DNA from: Pseudomonadota bacterium
GTDB lineage: Bacteria; Bdellovibrionota; Bacteriovoracia; Bacteriovoracales; Bacteriovoracaceae
Direction: 5' to 3'
Assembly: GCA_027487515.1 (NCBI GenBank)
Contig: JAIYDL010000016.1
Location: 1 to 64,000 of the forward strand
Length of the DNA stretch: 64,000 bases
How positions within the stretch are numbered: position 1 is the stretch's first letter; each line of letters starts with the position of its first letter. The translations under genes and the position numbers were made by a program. The notes under the pieces are model-generated. The model made no database searches, was not told the DNA's origin, and saw only the letters and a list, made by a program, of their open reading frames with translations. Positions 42,802 to 52,800 of the stretch are shown one piece after another.

Positions 42802-44791
42802 CGTCTTCAACCTGCAGGTTCTCCGTGGTGGCGACATGTCCCTTTGAGGAGTTGAAGTTAATCATACAATAAGAACACGATGTGGCAAGTTTCGGGGCCC
42901 CGGTCTCTCCGATCTGCTCGAGCCGGTTCTCCGCGAGGTGTTTCCCCTCCGGGAGTTCGTACCACATGTTTCCGCCGCCCATCCCACAGCAGAGGGCCTT
43001 GTCTTTGGACTTCTGCATTTCTTTGAGCTTCACTCCGGGGATCGCGTTGAGGATGTCCCGAGGCGCATCGTACTCCCCGTGGTGGCGACCGAGGTAGCAC
43101 GGGTCGTGGAACGTGAGTTCGCTGGCGACGTCTTTGAGCGCCTTCAGTTTTCCGGAGCGGAGAAGTTCCGCCAGGAGTTCCGTGTGGTGGACCGTTTCGA
43201 AGACGCCGTCGTCGAACTTGGCGTACTCTTTCCCGATGGTGTGCAAACAGTGCGGGCAGTGGGTGACGACCTTGTCGAAGGTGTACTGGCGCATGTTCGC
43301 GATGTTCTCGATGGCGATCTCATAGAACGAGTACTCGTCTCCGAACCGCCGGATCGGATCCCCGTTACACTTCTCGGTTTTGCCCATCACTGCGAAGGAC
43401 ACACCCGCCTTCTTCAGGAGATTGATCGTGTCTTTGACGACCTTCTGGTTCGAGCCATCGTAAGAGCCCGCGCAGCCCACGTAGTAAAGGTAGTCAACTT
43501 TCTTCCCAGCTTCGATGACCGGGACCTCGAGGCCCTGGGCCCAGTTGAACCGGTCGTCCTGGGAAATTCCCCAAGGGTTTCCGTTCTTCTTCACTTTATT
43601 GATGGCATCGGCCGCGGCCGGTGGAAGGTCTCCCAGGGTCAGCGCTTTGTAGCGCTTCAGGTCCATGATCACTTGCACGTGTTCGATGCTGGCCGGACAC
43701 TCTTCCATGCACGCGCCGCAGGTGGTGCAGGCGTCGAGTTCGTTGGACGCATAGATCGGGTTGTCACCCCAGAGTTCTGTGTCGACCGTGCCCGCGGCCG
43801 AAGAAGCGCCTTGAGTGCTCATCACGTCGCGCAGCTTGGTGATGATGAGTTTGGGATCGAGGGGCTTATCCGCGAGGTTGGCCGGGCACACCTGAGTGCA
43901 GCGGCCACACTCGACGCAGGCGAGGGTATCGAGGCGCTGCTTCAGCGTGAGTTCAGACGTTTTCCCGAGCCCAAAGGTTTCGGCGCTTTCGTTGTTAAAG
44001 TCCATCGGGTTCAGCACCGCTCCTCGGCGAGCGGGAGTGAGGAGAGCGTTCACCGGGAGCGCGAGGATGTGGAAGAACTTCGAGTGCGTCAGTGACACGA
44101 CGAAGGCCATGGTGTTGAGCATGTGAAGAAGCCAGAGCGTCTTGTAGCTCCCCGCAAGGAACTCCTGGGAAAATCCGAAGACCCCCACCACCGCGGCGAG
44201 GCTGTAGCCCACCGGAGACCACAGCCGTTCTCCGGCCGGCATGTTGAGGACGTAGATGCGGATCGCCTCCAGAAGATACCCGATGACCACCAGAGCGATC
44301 AGCATCGCGTACATGAACTTCTCTTGGTTCGGCTTCGTCGCCGAGAGGTACTTCTTTTTCACGACGTAGCGGCGGTAGTAGGCGAGCCCGATCCCTAGGA
44401 GAAGGAAGAGCCCTCCCACGTCGGCCAGGAACGAGACGACCTTGTAGGTTGTCCCTTGGAAAACCTTGAAGGGCGTATCGGCGTGGATGGCCACGAGCTC
44501 GGTGGCAATGAACAGGGTCAGGAAGCCCCAGAAGATCATCGAGTGGTAAACGTTGACGAAGCCGTCTCTCGGGACTTTCCCTTGAAAGAAGATGGTCGTG
44601 AGAAAGCTCGAGACGTTGAGCTTCTCTGGTAAGAGAAGCTTCGGACTTTTCCCTGCGGTCACGAAGCGGAGCTTCGTCAGGAGGCCTTGGACAAAGAAAT
44701 AGGTCGCGACGGCCAGGGACAGGTACATGAGCACCTTCATCCAAAACGGGATCATCCACATGATCATCCGACTAGCTTCAACAGTTTCCAT
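42770..44791 (-). CDS. Membrane Fe-S oxidoreductase, FadF/HdrD-like
   Basis: A 673-residue protein. The N-terminal 250 residues hold about five or six helices of the NarI/cytochrome-b type. Next are two [4Fe-4S] motifs, CVECGRCTQVCP (near residue 289) and CTTCGACMEECP (near 353). Two CCG domains follow: the first with the common CNGDP variant and CPHC, the second with DPCYLGRHHGE, LCCGMGGGNMW and SCSYC. The layout fits B. subtilis FadF and other ETF:menaquinone oxidoreductases, which pass electrons from beta-oxidation or similar reactions to quinone. GGAGG precedes the ATG. It heads a chain of overlapping genes for secreted proteins. Confidence 0.9.
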   Translation of the reverse strand: METVEASRMIMWMIPFWMKVLMYLSLAVATYFFVQGLLTKLRFVTAGKSPKLLLPEKLNVSSFLTTIFFQGKVPRDGFVNVYHSMIFWGFLTLFIATELVAIHADTPFKVFQGTTYKVVSFLADVGGLFLLLGIGLAYYRRYVVKKKYLSATKPNQEKFMYAMLIALVVIGYLLEAIRIYVLNMPAGERLWSPVGYSLAAVVGVFGFSQEFLAGSYKTLWLLHMLNTMAFVVSLTHSKFFHILALPVNALLTPARRGAVLNPMDFNNESAETFGLGKTSELTLKQRLDTLACVECGRCTQVCPANLADKPLDPKLIITKLRDVMSTQGASSAAGTVDTELWGDNPIYASNELDACTTCGACMEECPASIEHVQVIMDLKRYKALTLGDLPPAAADAINKVKKNGNPWGISQDDRFNWAQGLEVPVIEAGKKVDYLYYVGCAGSYDGSNQKVVKDTINLLKKAGVSFAVMGKTEKCNGDPIRRFGDEYSFYEIAIENIANMRQYTFDKVVTHCPHCLHTIGKEYAKFDDGVFETVHHTELLAELLRSGKLKALKDVASELTFHDPCYLGRHHGEYDAPRDILNAIPGVKLKEMQKSKDKALCCGMGGGNMWYELPEGKHLAENRLEQIGETGAPKLATSCSYCMINFNSSKGHVATTENLQVEDVASILAKSVL

Positions 44792-44837
44792 CTGGCCTCC
44801 TACCTTTGCGGCGAATCAATCTAGAAATAAACATCCT

Positions 44838-44865
44838 AAGACATTTACTCAAAAATGTTTATAAT
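44838..44865 (+). promoter_or_regulatory. Promoter with consensus -10
   Basis: TATAAT (44860-44865) with AAGACA (44838-44843) 16 bases upstream. It places transcription start near 44872, which rules out the in-frame ATG at 44855 and supports the start at 44897. Confidence 0.55.
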
Positions 44866-44896
44866 CAGACTATTATTTTATTCGCGAGTTGGCCCC

Positions 44897-45523
44897 ATGG
44901 GTAGTTCTTTTCTCACAGCTGTCGATCTTGTACTTGCGTTGTACTGCGCCGTCGTTTTCGTCAAGAGCTGCGTCCAGTTCGGTCTCCCCGGACACCCGGC
45001 GCGCTTCGGACTCTACCTCGTGCTCCTCTGTGCCCTAAGCTACTTCTGCCTCCGATCGGCCGTCGCCCTGGGGGTCGTCGCACCCCTTGTCTTCCAGCGC
45101 TACCGCGCGCTCCCGCTGGTCGCTGGAGGGCTGTGCCTTCTCCTTCAGGCGATCATGGCGGTGAACCGCTCCTCGACGATCCAGCAGAGAGTTTTCTCTC
45201 GGATTCCTCTCATGGCAGCCCTTCTTTTCACCGCCTTCTTCTGGGCCTACGCGGCCTGGTTTTTTGCGGCGGCCGTCGGGGTGAGCGTCCTATTCTTGAG
45301 CGCCGCAGTTGGGAAGGCCCGGTACCAAAAGCGCGCGCTCCTGAAGCTCTCACTCTTCCTGGGACTGAGCCTCGCGGTTTCCCTCGGGGAGACCGTGAGT
45401 TCCGACCTCCTGGGCCAACTTTTTTTATTTCCGGCACTCTTCTACTTTTTCATCTTCGAGCACTCCGTCGGAGTCGGTGCCTTGATCGATGACCACACTG
45501 CCAACTCCGGGGCCCTCGCATGA
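44897..45523 (+). CDS. Polytopic membrane protein of unknown function
   Basis: A 208-residue inner-membrane protein with about six hydrophobic segments and few charged residues. No family or catalytic motif is recognised. The ATG at 44897 is chosen because the upstream ATG lies within the promoter. Its stop overlaps the start of the following lipoprotein gene (ATGA), so the two are coupled. Confidence 0.65.
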   Translation: MGSSFLTAVDLVLALYCAVVFVKSCVQFGLPGHPARFGLYLVLLCALSYFCLRSAVALGVVAPLVFQRYRALPLVAGGLCLLLQAIMAVNRSSTIQQRVFSRIPLMAALLFTAFFWAYAAWFFAAAVGVSVLFLSAAVGKARYQKRALLKLSLFLGLSLAVSLGETVSSDLLGQLFLFPALFYFFIFEHSVGVGALIDDHTANSGALA

Positions 45524-46542
45524 AATCTTGTCTTCCAGCTCTCCTGATCCTTCTCCTCGCCGGCTGCGCTCAGGTGACCAGCCTCAACCTGCGGAAGCAT
45601 CAGTTTGGCCTACTCCCGACCAAAGTCATCTGGTTTCAGGTCGCAGGACTGGAAGAGGAACAGCTCGCCATGCTGCGGTTCCGGGAAGCATCGGACAAGC
45701 GGACTTCGTTTGAAGAGAATCTCTGCATCGGTAAAACCTGGAACTACAACCTCTACGATCTGCGCGCTTCGGCCTCCTCCACGTTCCTGTCTCAGATCAC
45801 TGGCCGAAAGAACATCAAAGGCACCTGCGAGGACGCAAACCTCCGACCCATCTGGAACTACGTTAACCCCAATGGATATCAGACCGCGGTGCTCGAGAGT
45901 GGGGCCGGCGAAGGTCAGGCGCTCCACGGGATCGGCCGCTGCGGTGAAGACGGGCTTAAGTTCCTGAGCTCGCTGTACTATTTTTCGCGCTCCAAGCCCC
46001 CGGTGGATGCACCGACGTTCCACTACTCCGAAGAAATCAAGCTCGCGGCGAACCAAGTCACCTATGATCGCACCTGCGGTGACAGTAGCTGCGGATCAAC
46101 CCTCACCGAGGACCTCAAGGCAGTCTACGCGCGATTCCGGAGAATCTCCGAGAAGCACTTTCTCATCGTCCGTGACTTTAGCTACCTCCGCGCGCTCGAG
46201 GCGAAGGATTTCGCCAAGGCCCGAGAGATCCTCGTGGATCTGGAGACCGCGTACGGTGAGGCGCTGAAGTTCACGGCGTCCAATGAGTACCTCGTTCTCC
46301 TCACGACCGGTGAGTCGAAGTTCGTCGACATGCCAGACCAAGGGACCGCGTTCTTTGAGTTCGAAAAGAACAATAAGAACGTTTCCACGAAGCGCACCAA
46401 ACTCACGAACCTCGTCCTCTCGAGTGGGGCCCGGGCAGAGAATTTCTGTGGAATCTACGAGGACTCGCAGGTCTTCGAGCGCATCCTCTCGGGGCCCAAG
46501 CAGCAGGGGCTCGAGCTGAAGATCATCAATCCCTTCAAGTAG
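45520..46542 (+). CDS. Lipoprotein of unknown function
   Basis: A 340-residue product with a strong lipobox (LLAGC, Cys16). The mature part has several Cys pairs (ENLCIGK, GTCEDAN, RTCGDSSCGS, NFCGIY). A short stretch near residue 265 (YLVLLTTGESKFVDMPDQG) looks a little like a phosphatase or sulfatase core but lacks the metal residues. Function is unknown. It is coupled to the membrane protein before it and converges on hslO with a four-base gap. Confidence 0.68.
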   Translation: MKSCLPALLILLLAGCAQVTSLNLRKHQFGLLPTKVIWFQVAGLEEEQLAMLRFREASDKRTSFEENLCIGKTWNYNLYDLRASASSTFLSQITGRKNIKGTCEDANLRPIWNYVNPNGYQTAVLESGAGEGQALHGIGRCGEDGLKFLSSLYYFSRSKPPVDAPTFHYSEEIKLAANQVTYDRTCGDSSCGSTLTEDLKAVYARFRRISEKHFLIVRDFSYLRALEAKDFAKAREILVDLETAYGEALKFTASNEYLVLLTTGESKFVDMPDQGTAFFEFEKNNKNVSTKRTKLTNLVLSSGARAENFCGIYEDSQVFERILSGPKQQGLELKIINPFK

Positions 46543-46546
46543 GTCT

Positions 46547-47386
46547 CTAGGAAAGGCCCGCGGCGTTGATGTCGGCCCTCGTGATCGCATAGTCTTTGCG
46601 GCAGTAATCGCACTTGATCGACACCGAGGCCTTTCCGTCGAAGAGATGGTCGAGGTCTCCGGCGTAGAGGCCCTTGAGGTTCAGCACCATCCTGTCCCGA
46701 GAGCAGGGACAAAAGAAGTTAAGCTGTCGGCTCGTCATGTAGGAGTATCCTTTGTCTTCGAAGAGCTTGACGACCTTCTCGATGTCATTTGCGGCGGTTT
46801 CAAAGACACTGTGAAAAAAGTCGGCGTTCTTCCGGATGTAGTCCTTCCGGGACAGGGAGTCGTCGAAGCTTGAGTTGACGTTCAGCGGAGGCAGCTTCGT
46901 CACCATCAAGGACTGGTCACTCAGCTCGCCGATGATTACCTCCGAGTTTGTCTGATAGGACTCGGCGAGGATCTGATTGATGACGTCTTTTGTTTCGGTC
47001 CCATTGAGCTCGAGAACAGACGTGTAGGGCTGAGAGTTATTCTGGCTGATCTTCGTAACGCGCACCTTCCCTGTGATCTTCATCGGGAAGAGGTTAAACT
47101 CTTCCGGCAATAGGAGAGTGCGCGTATGGCCAGCGCTATTGGTCTCAATCTTGAGGCGAAAATACGGCTCTTCGGAATCGACGTAAATCCCAAGCGATTC
47201 ACCAGGCTTCAGGAAGAAAATGATCGGTAAGATTCCCAGGAACGTATCTCGGAAGTAGGCAAATCCTGAGGGCTGCATGGGGTGCAATAGGACGAGGTCA
47301 TGGATCAGCTTCTGGCCCTCTAGGAAGTGGACATTGAATCCGTTCCGATGGTCTAAAAAACTATAGAGGCGGCTCAGCGCGAGCAT
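46547..47386 (-). CDS. hslO: Redox-regulated chaperone Hsp33
   Basis: A 279-residue cytoplasmic chaperone that is switched on by oxidative unfolding. The C-terminal zinc switch is intact: CPC (near residue 225) and CDYC (near 258), with about 31 residues between the pairs as in the family. The N-terminal folding domain is more diverged from the model proteins. AAGGAG precedes the ATG, and a near-consensus promoter lies just upstream. It diverges from the addB-like gene. Confidence 0.9.
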   Translation of the reverse strand: MLALSRLYSFLDHRNGFNVHFLEGQKLIHDLVLLHPMQPSGFAYFRDTFLGILPIIFFLKPGESLGIYVDSEEPYFRLKIETNSAGHTRTLLLPEEFNLFPMKITGKVRVTKISQNNSQPYTSVLELNGTETKDVINQILAESYQTNSEVIIGELSDQSLMVTKLPPLNVNSSFDDSLSRKDYIRKNADFFHSVFETAANDIEKVVKLFEDKGYSYMTSRQLNFFCPCSRDRMVLNLKGLYAGDLDHLFDGKASVSIKCDYCRKDYAITRADINAAGLS

Positions 47387-47414
47387 GCAGAACTCCTTGG
47401 CAGACGGGTTCTTA

Positions 47415-47443
47415 TTTATATCTTAGAAGGTCTTTTTTGTTAA
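47415..47443 (-). promoter_or_regulatory. Near-consensus sigma70-type promoter of hslO
   Basis: On the minus strand TTAACA (47443-47438) and TATAAA (47420-47415) are separated by exactly 17 bases. Each matches the consensus at five of six positions. The start codon is 29 bases after the -10 box. Confidence 0.78.
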
Positions 47444-47477
47444 TCTTTCTCGGGGAGAAAGGTAAGATAATCGCTCT

Positions 47478-49847
47478 ATGCTGCAGATCGTTTATTACGC
47501 CCAGAAAGAAGACTTCCTGGCCGAAATGGAATCCATCCCTGGCCCTACCGTTTACGTGACTCCGAGTCCCGTCAAGGCCGATGGTCTTCGCACCCGGCTC
47601 TCGGGCGGGGCGCCGCGGGACGTGATTACGATTGCGAAGTTCACCTCCGAGCTCGTGGAGGAGCTCTGGCGAAATCAAGAGCCGCTCTCGGTGAAGCGAA
47701 AGTCCGAACTCCTTCTCATCTTCGGCATTCTTAAGAACAAATACCTTCCGGACCTCGGGCATGAGCAATTCACTCAGGCCTACAATCTCTTCTCTGACCT
47801 GCGGAGCTTTACCTTAAATCCGGAGACGCTCTCCCCAGTGCTTGACGAACAGCCAGCGGTGATTCGCGAGGCGGTGCTCCTGTTTTGGAAGCTCCTCGAA
47901 GTGACCGGGTTCGTCGATGAGCACGGCGCTTACCGCGAGATCGCGGAGCGGCTGCGCTCAGCGGAGGAGCTCCCGGCACTCCGGAAGACCTACGTCTTCT
48001 GGGGCTTTCAGCACTTGAACGGGCAGCAAGTCGACCTCCTCAAAGCACTTTCGATCCGCTACCCTGTGGTGATTCCCTTCCCGCGCAAGCTCCGGGAAAA
48101 GCTCAAGCGCAGTGATTGGATCAGCTGGGTCCGCGACTCCCGCACGGAAGAGCGAGACTTGCCTGGGATTGAGACGCGTCCGACGGGCGTTCGGTTCTCG
48201 GGGAACTCCCGGGAGCTGGCGCAGAATCTCCGCGTCCTCCTGCGCGAGGGAGATCAGGTCGTGCTCGGGGTCTCGAAGCTCTCTGCGTCTCACGTTGATA
48301 TCGTCCCGTCTCGGAAAGTGTTCTTCAAGGTTCCCCACCAGCTCCTGTCCCACGAACTCCTGGAACTCCGAGAGGAGTTACGACCATTCCACGGGACGCA
48401 CCTTGAGCTAAAGCTTTTCTGTGATCAACGACTGAGAACTGTCCCTACGCTCAAGCACCTCCGTGCCTGGCAGCTCTACAGCGAGGCCCTGGAGTTTGTG
48501 TCTACGCTCACCGACGATGCCGTTCAGGTCGATGCTTTCTTCTTGAAGGTCCTTGCCGAAGTGGCCTCCCTCAACCAACCGAGGACGAACCTCGTTCCAA
48601 CCGCGGCCGAGGCTTCGACGATCGACCTTAAAGACATGTCTTCTCTCGAAGCTCTCGATCGCCGCCGGCGCATCATCCTCTGCATCGACGAGCGCTTCGA
48701 AGACATCCAGGGCCTCGGGCAGAACTACACCGAAAGCATTCAAGCGACGCTTGCGACGCTCGGGCCTCTGAAGCGCAATGAGCTCGAACTCCTCTTCAAA
48801 CAGTGGGAGTTTCAGGACATCTTCTCGAACTCTGAAGTTTTAGTGCTGATGAACGATGCGACGCTCAAGCATAGCCTAATCTGGAAGCGCCTGTTCGCCG
48901 ACGTTGAGCTCGTGCCCATGGAACTTGATCGGTCCTCCCTCACCAGGGAGGTCAGAGACGTCCACCGGCCCTCACGGCCATCGACGGAGGCACCACTCTC
49001 GGCCAGCAAGCTTCAGACGTTCATCGACTGCCCTCGGAAGTATTACTACAGTTTCGTCGAGCCGCTCTTCCCCGACACGGTTCTGGCGAAGGACTTCGAC
49101 CCGCGGACCTCGGGGACCATCATCCATGAGATCATCGAAGCTCACTTTAAAGCAGCGGCAGAGGCGGGGGACATCAAGGACCTGGTTCACGCTGTGATGG
49201 AGCGCCACATCGGTGCTCGCAACCTTCGCCTCTCCCGGGAGACCTACCTCCAACGGGAGCTCATGTTCCGGCATCGGGCGCTCAATGGGATTCGGTTTGT
49301 TCGGAACCTCGAAGCCCTCCTCGGAGGGCCCGTTGACTGGAAGATCGAAGAGGGGTTTCGGTTAGAGGGAGACCTCGCCCTCCGAGGCCGCATCGATTGC
49401 TTAGGAGTGGGCCCTCAGTCTGTCGTCCTCCTGGACTTTAAATCCACGGAATCGGCCGCCGCCACGAGCACAGACGTCGCTGAGTTCGCGGCGATCCAGC
49501 TCTGGACCTACGCCGTCGCCGCCGCCTCTCTGGTTCCAGATTTCATGGGGAAAACCGTCATCCTTGGGTACGTGGTCCTCGATGACGCGTCCAAGTCGAA
49601 CCTGATCTTGAGTGATGAGGAGCTCGCGGCCCGGCTGCGGGAATCTAAACTCTGTCGGGTCCATCGTTTGAAAGACGATTTCACAGATGCTCTTCGGACC
49701 GCACAGGCCTCCCTCGTCGCTACCTCCGCTGCGATCCGGGCGGAGCGGACTTTTCCCCCCAGGCCGCGAACCAGTGCTGCCTGTGACTACTGTGAGCTCA
49801 CGAAGGTTTGTGTTAAACGAGAGGTGACTGATGTCCCGCGCACCTAA
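47478..49847 (+). CDS. addB: AddB-like helicase/nuclease subunit with Fe-S PD-(D/E)XK domain
   Basis: A 789-residue protein. The C-terminal third is a RecB-family nuclease: KLQTFIDCPRKYYYS (first Cys near residue 517), LRGRIDCLG (metal-binding Asp), VVLLDFKS (Asp-x-Lys), and CDYCELTKVC near the end, which completes the four-Cys iron-sulfur staple of AddB and Cas4. The N-terminus has no Walker A motif (VYVTPSPVKADGL), unlike Gram-positive AddB. It processes double-strand breaks with AddA encoded next. GATAAT lies six bases before the ATG with no ribosome site, so the mRNA may be leaderless. The end overlaps addA by 17 bases. Confidence 0.85.
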   Translation: MLQIVYYAQKEDFLAEMESIPGPTVYVTPSPVKADGLRTRLSGGAPRDVITIAKFTSELVEELWRNQEPLSVKRKSELLLIFGILKNKYLPDLGHEQFTQAYNLFSDLRSFTLNPETLSPVLDEQPAVIREAVLLFWKLLEVTGFVDEHGAYREIAERLRSAEELPALRKTYVFWGFQHLNGQQVDLLKALSIRYPVVIPFPRKLREKLKRSDWISWVRDSRTEERDLPGIETRPTGVRFSGNSRELAQNLRVLLREGDQVVLGVSKLSASHVDIVPSRKVFFKVPHQLLSHELLELREELRPFHGTHLELKLFCDQRLRTVPTLKHLRAWQLYSEALEFVSTLTDDAVQVDAFFLKVLAEVASLNQPRTNLVPTAAEASTIDLKDMSSLEALDRRRRIILCIDERFEDIQGLGQNYTESIQATLATLGPLKRNELELLFKQWEFQDIFSNSEVLVLMNDATLKHSLIWKRLFADVELVPMELDRSSLTREVRDVHRPSRPSTEAPLSASKLQTFIDCPRKYYYSFVEPLFPDTVLAKDFDPRTSGTIIHEIIEAHFKAAAEAGDIKDLVHAVMERHIGARNLRLSRETYLQRELMFRHRALNGIRFVRNLEALLGGPVDWKIEEGFRLEGDLALRGRIDCLGVGPQSVVLLDFKSTESAAATSTDVAEFAAIQLWTYAVAAASLVPDFMGKTVILGYVVLDDASKSNLILSDEELAARLRESKLCRVHRLKDDFTDALRTAQASLVATSAAIRAERTFPPRPRTSAACDYCELTKVCVKREVTDVPRT

Positions 49848-52800
49848 CTCCGAACAGCTCCTCGCCATCGAACACCGCGGCGGTGTCCTTCTCCGGGCCG
49901 GGGCCGGCTCCGGTAAAACGTTCGTCCTGGTTGAGCACATCGTGTACCTCACCCGCACCTGGATCGAGGAATTCCATCGCTCTCCGAGTGGGACCTTCGA
50001 AGACTTTCTTCGAGGAAGGTTCTCCCAGGTCGTGATGATGACCTTTACCAAAAAAGCAGCGGGGGAGATGAACATCCGATTGACCGAGCGCTTTCTTGAG
50101 ATGGCCTCGACCGGAGGAAGTAACCAAAGCTACTGGCAAACTGCGAACGAGGCCTTGCCACTTCTCCTGGTAACGACGATCGACGGATTCTGTAAGAAAC
50201 TCATCGCACTGGGATACTTCCCGCATCTCTCCACAGAGGTGGACATCATCTTCGACGCCGAGAGATCGGATCAGGTCGGGAAGCTCCTGGGTCAGTGGTT
50301 TTCCGACCGGGCGCCGGAGCTCGACCGTGAGATCCAGGACATCATCGTCCGTGAGAAGCGTGATCTCCTGGCGGCGTTCACCCACGTCTTCAGTGACCCC
50401 GGGCTTCGCCTCGCTTGGAAGAAGTTTGACCCCGCGGAGACGGCACCGGAATCGCTCGGTGATCTCCTGGGCCGGTCCTTCTTCCTCAATAAACTCGATG
50501 AGGCGCTTCTGGCGATTCATGCCCTCGAGCTCGACGAAGAAAAAGACCGCTCGGCCTTCGAGCGGTTAGTCGCCACCTTCCAGGCGACGGGTCTTCCCAC
50601 AGTGGAGAGCGTGGAAAAGTTCACTCTTTACGCCGAGGTCTTTAGCAAGATCCCGCGCCTCGATGGGGAGCGCACGGCACGCAAGAAGTCGCTGTCCTCA
50701 GACGCCGCGAAGAATGGACTCGTCTCCCTCCGGGACTGGGTGGCCAAGTGGCGGGAGGTGATCCTTGATTTCACGGCCAGCTACGAGGCCCAGGTCCTTC
50801 CTTGGCAGCGCATGTGCCTCGACGTCTTCCGGTATGTGGAGGAGCGCCTTGACCCGAACCAAGGGATGACCTTCGGAGACATCGAGTACGCGGTGGCCCT
50901 CGGGCTTGAAAACGCGCACGACCGGGAACGAATCCAGCGGAACTTTTCCTACTTCATCGTGGATGAGTTCCAGGATACCTCCGATGTCCAGTTTCGGATC
51001 ATCCGCGCCCTCATCGGAGGTGATTTCCGCCGACTCTTCTGCGTCGGAGATGCCAAGCAGGCGATCTACGGCTTCCGGGGCGGAGAGCTCTCCGTCTTCC
51101 GGGACTGCGCCGAGCTCATTCCGCAGGTGCTCTCCCTCGCCAATAACTACCGCTCCCTCCCGGAGATCATCGGTTTTAACAACTCCCTCTTTCGCACGAT
51201 TCTTCCCTTGGGTCAAAACTTCGAGGGCCTCGATCCGTTCAGCGTGGCCCCCGAGGACCAGAATGTGCCGCCAGAGGCGAAGGCGAGCGAAGTCGGGCAG
51301 ATTCAAATCCTCACGGCGACTCTGGAGCGGGACCTCGAGCGGGACGGGAAGTTTCGAAACGAAGACCTCAACCGCTTCGAAGCCCGGGCCATCGCAGACG
51401 CGGTGGCCCTAGAGCGCAGCTCCTCAGATTCGGTGTGCACGATTCTCTACACGAAGCTCAGGCCTTCCGGAGAACTCATCCGAGCTCTCATCGAGCGAAG
51501 AATCGGCTTCACGGCACAGTTTAAGATCGACCTCCTCGACGACCCAGTCCTGGGAATTTTTCTCTGCCTCTTGAAGCGACGGTTTGATGCCAACGAAGAA
51601 ACTCGTGACGCGTTCTCACTCTTTTTGATGAACAGCTACTTTAAGATCCTCGGGGTCACTCCCAGCGTTACCGCCCACCTCCTCGCAGTGTTCGACCAGA
51701 ATGTCCACTACTGGGGTCTGGTCGAAGCCTACCGGAAGTTTTTGCACTCCCTTGGTCTTACGAACGAGAACGCGGATCTTAACCTCGAAACCATCGACAC
51801 CATCGCCGGGCTCTTCCTCCAGGATCCGGAAGCGATCCTGGTGCAACTTGGCCGCGGCGATAATCCGCGCATCAGCCTCGACCTTCGGTCCGGGGACGCC
51901 GCTCACAAGGTGCAGATCATGTCGGCGCACGCGTCGAAAGGTCTCGAGTTCGATGTCGTCTTCCTCGGCGGGGTCTACACGAACGGTCGTGATCAGTCCG
52001 ACGGAGGTCTCTTCGGAAACCTTCCTGGGAGCTTCCAGTGGTACCGAGACATAACCCGGCGAGAGAAGCAGAAGTCTCCGCTCTACGTGTACGAGTCCGA
52101 GCTCGATCGGTATAAGAATTTCTCCGAGGGCAAGCGCCTCTTCTACGTCGCTTGCACGCGGGCCAAAAAGAAGCTCCTGTGGGTCGACTTTTCTTTGAGC
52201 GAGAAAGCGTTCAGCATCCCGAAGAATAGTTGGATCCTGGGACTCCGCAGCTGGCTCGAGCGGGGAGGCGGCGCAGGACTCGTGACGGCGCGGGCCCTTG
52301 CTCCGTCGTTCGGCACCGAGGGCCCGGAGCGCTCGCTGCCGGAGCTCCCGCTCTTTTTCTTCGACCCCATGGGTGTGTTGTCCAAGGGGGAGGGAAGTTC
52401 CGAACTCCTCATCGCCTCGGAACTCAGTGTGACGAGGCTCAATGCGCTCGTCGACTGTCCCCGGAAGTTTTATCTCAGTAACACACTGAAGGTGACTGCG
52501 CCGGACGCACCCCGGGCCTACGTCGAGGAGGAGGGTGACGAACTGGCGACCGTTGTGCGGTCCTCGGCCGAGCGCGGGACATTCTTGCATGCCCAAATCG
52601 CAGCAGGGATCCGGGCGAATTTTGTGGTGCCCCGGGAGAGCTTTGAGAAGCCCGAGGCGAAGGCCATCCGCTGGGCCCTTGAGCTCCTGGCACAGAACCG
52701 TGACGCCTATCTGTTCGTTCCGGAGGAGCAGCTTAAGTTTCGACTCTTCAATTTTATGGTCTCCGGGATTCCGGACCTCTTGCTTCTTCCAAAGACCGAA

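Noticed and set aside
44855..44896. N-terminal extension of the membrane protein from the ATG at 44855
   Set aside because: A consensus TATAAT lies inside this stretch, so the ATG at 44855 would not be transcribed from that promoter; the start at 44897 is kept.
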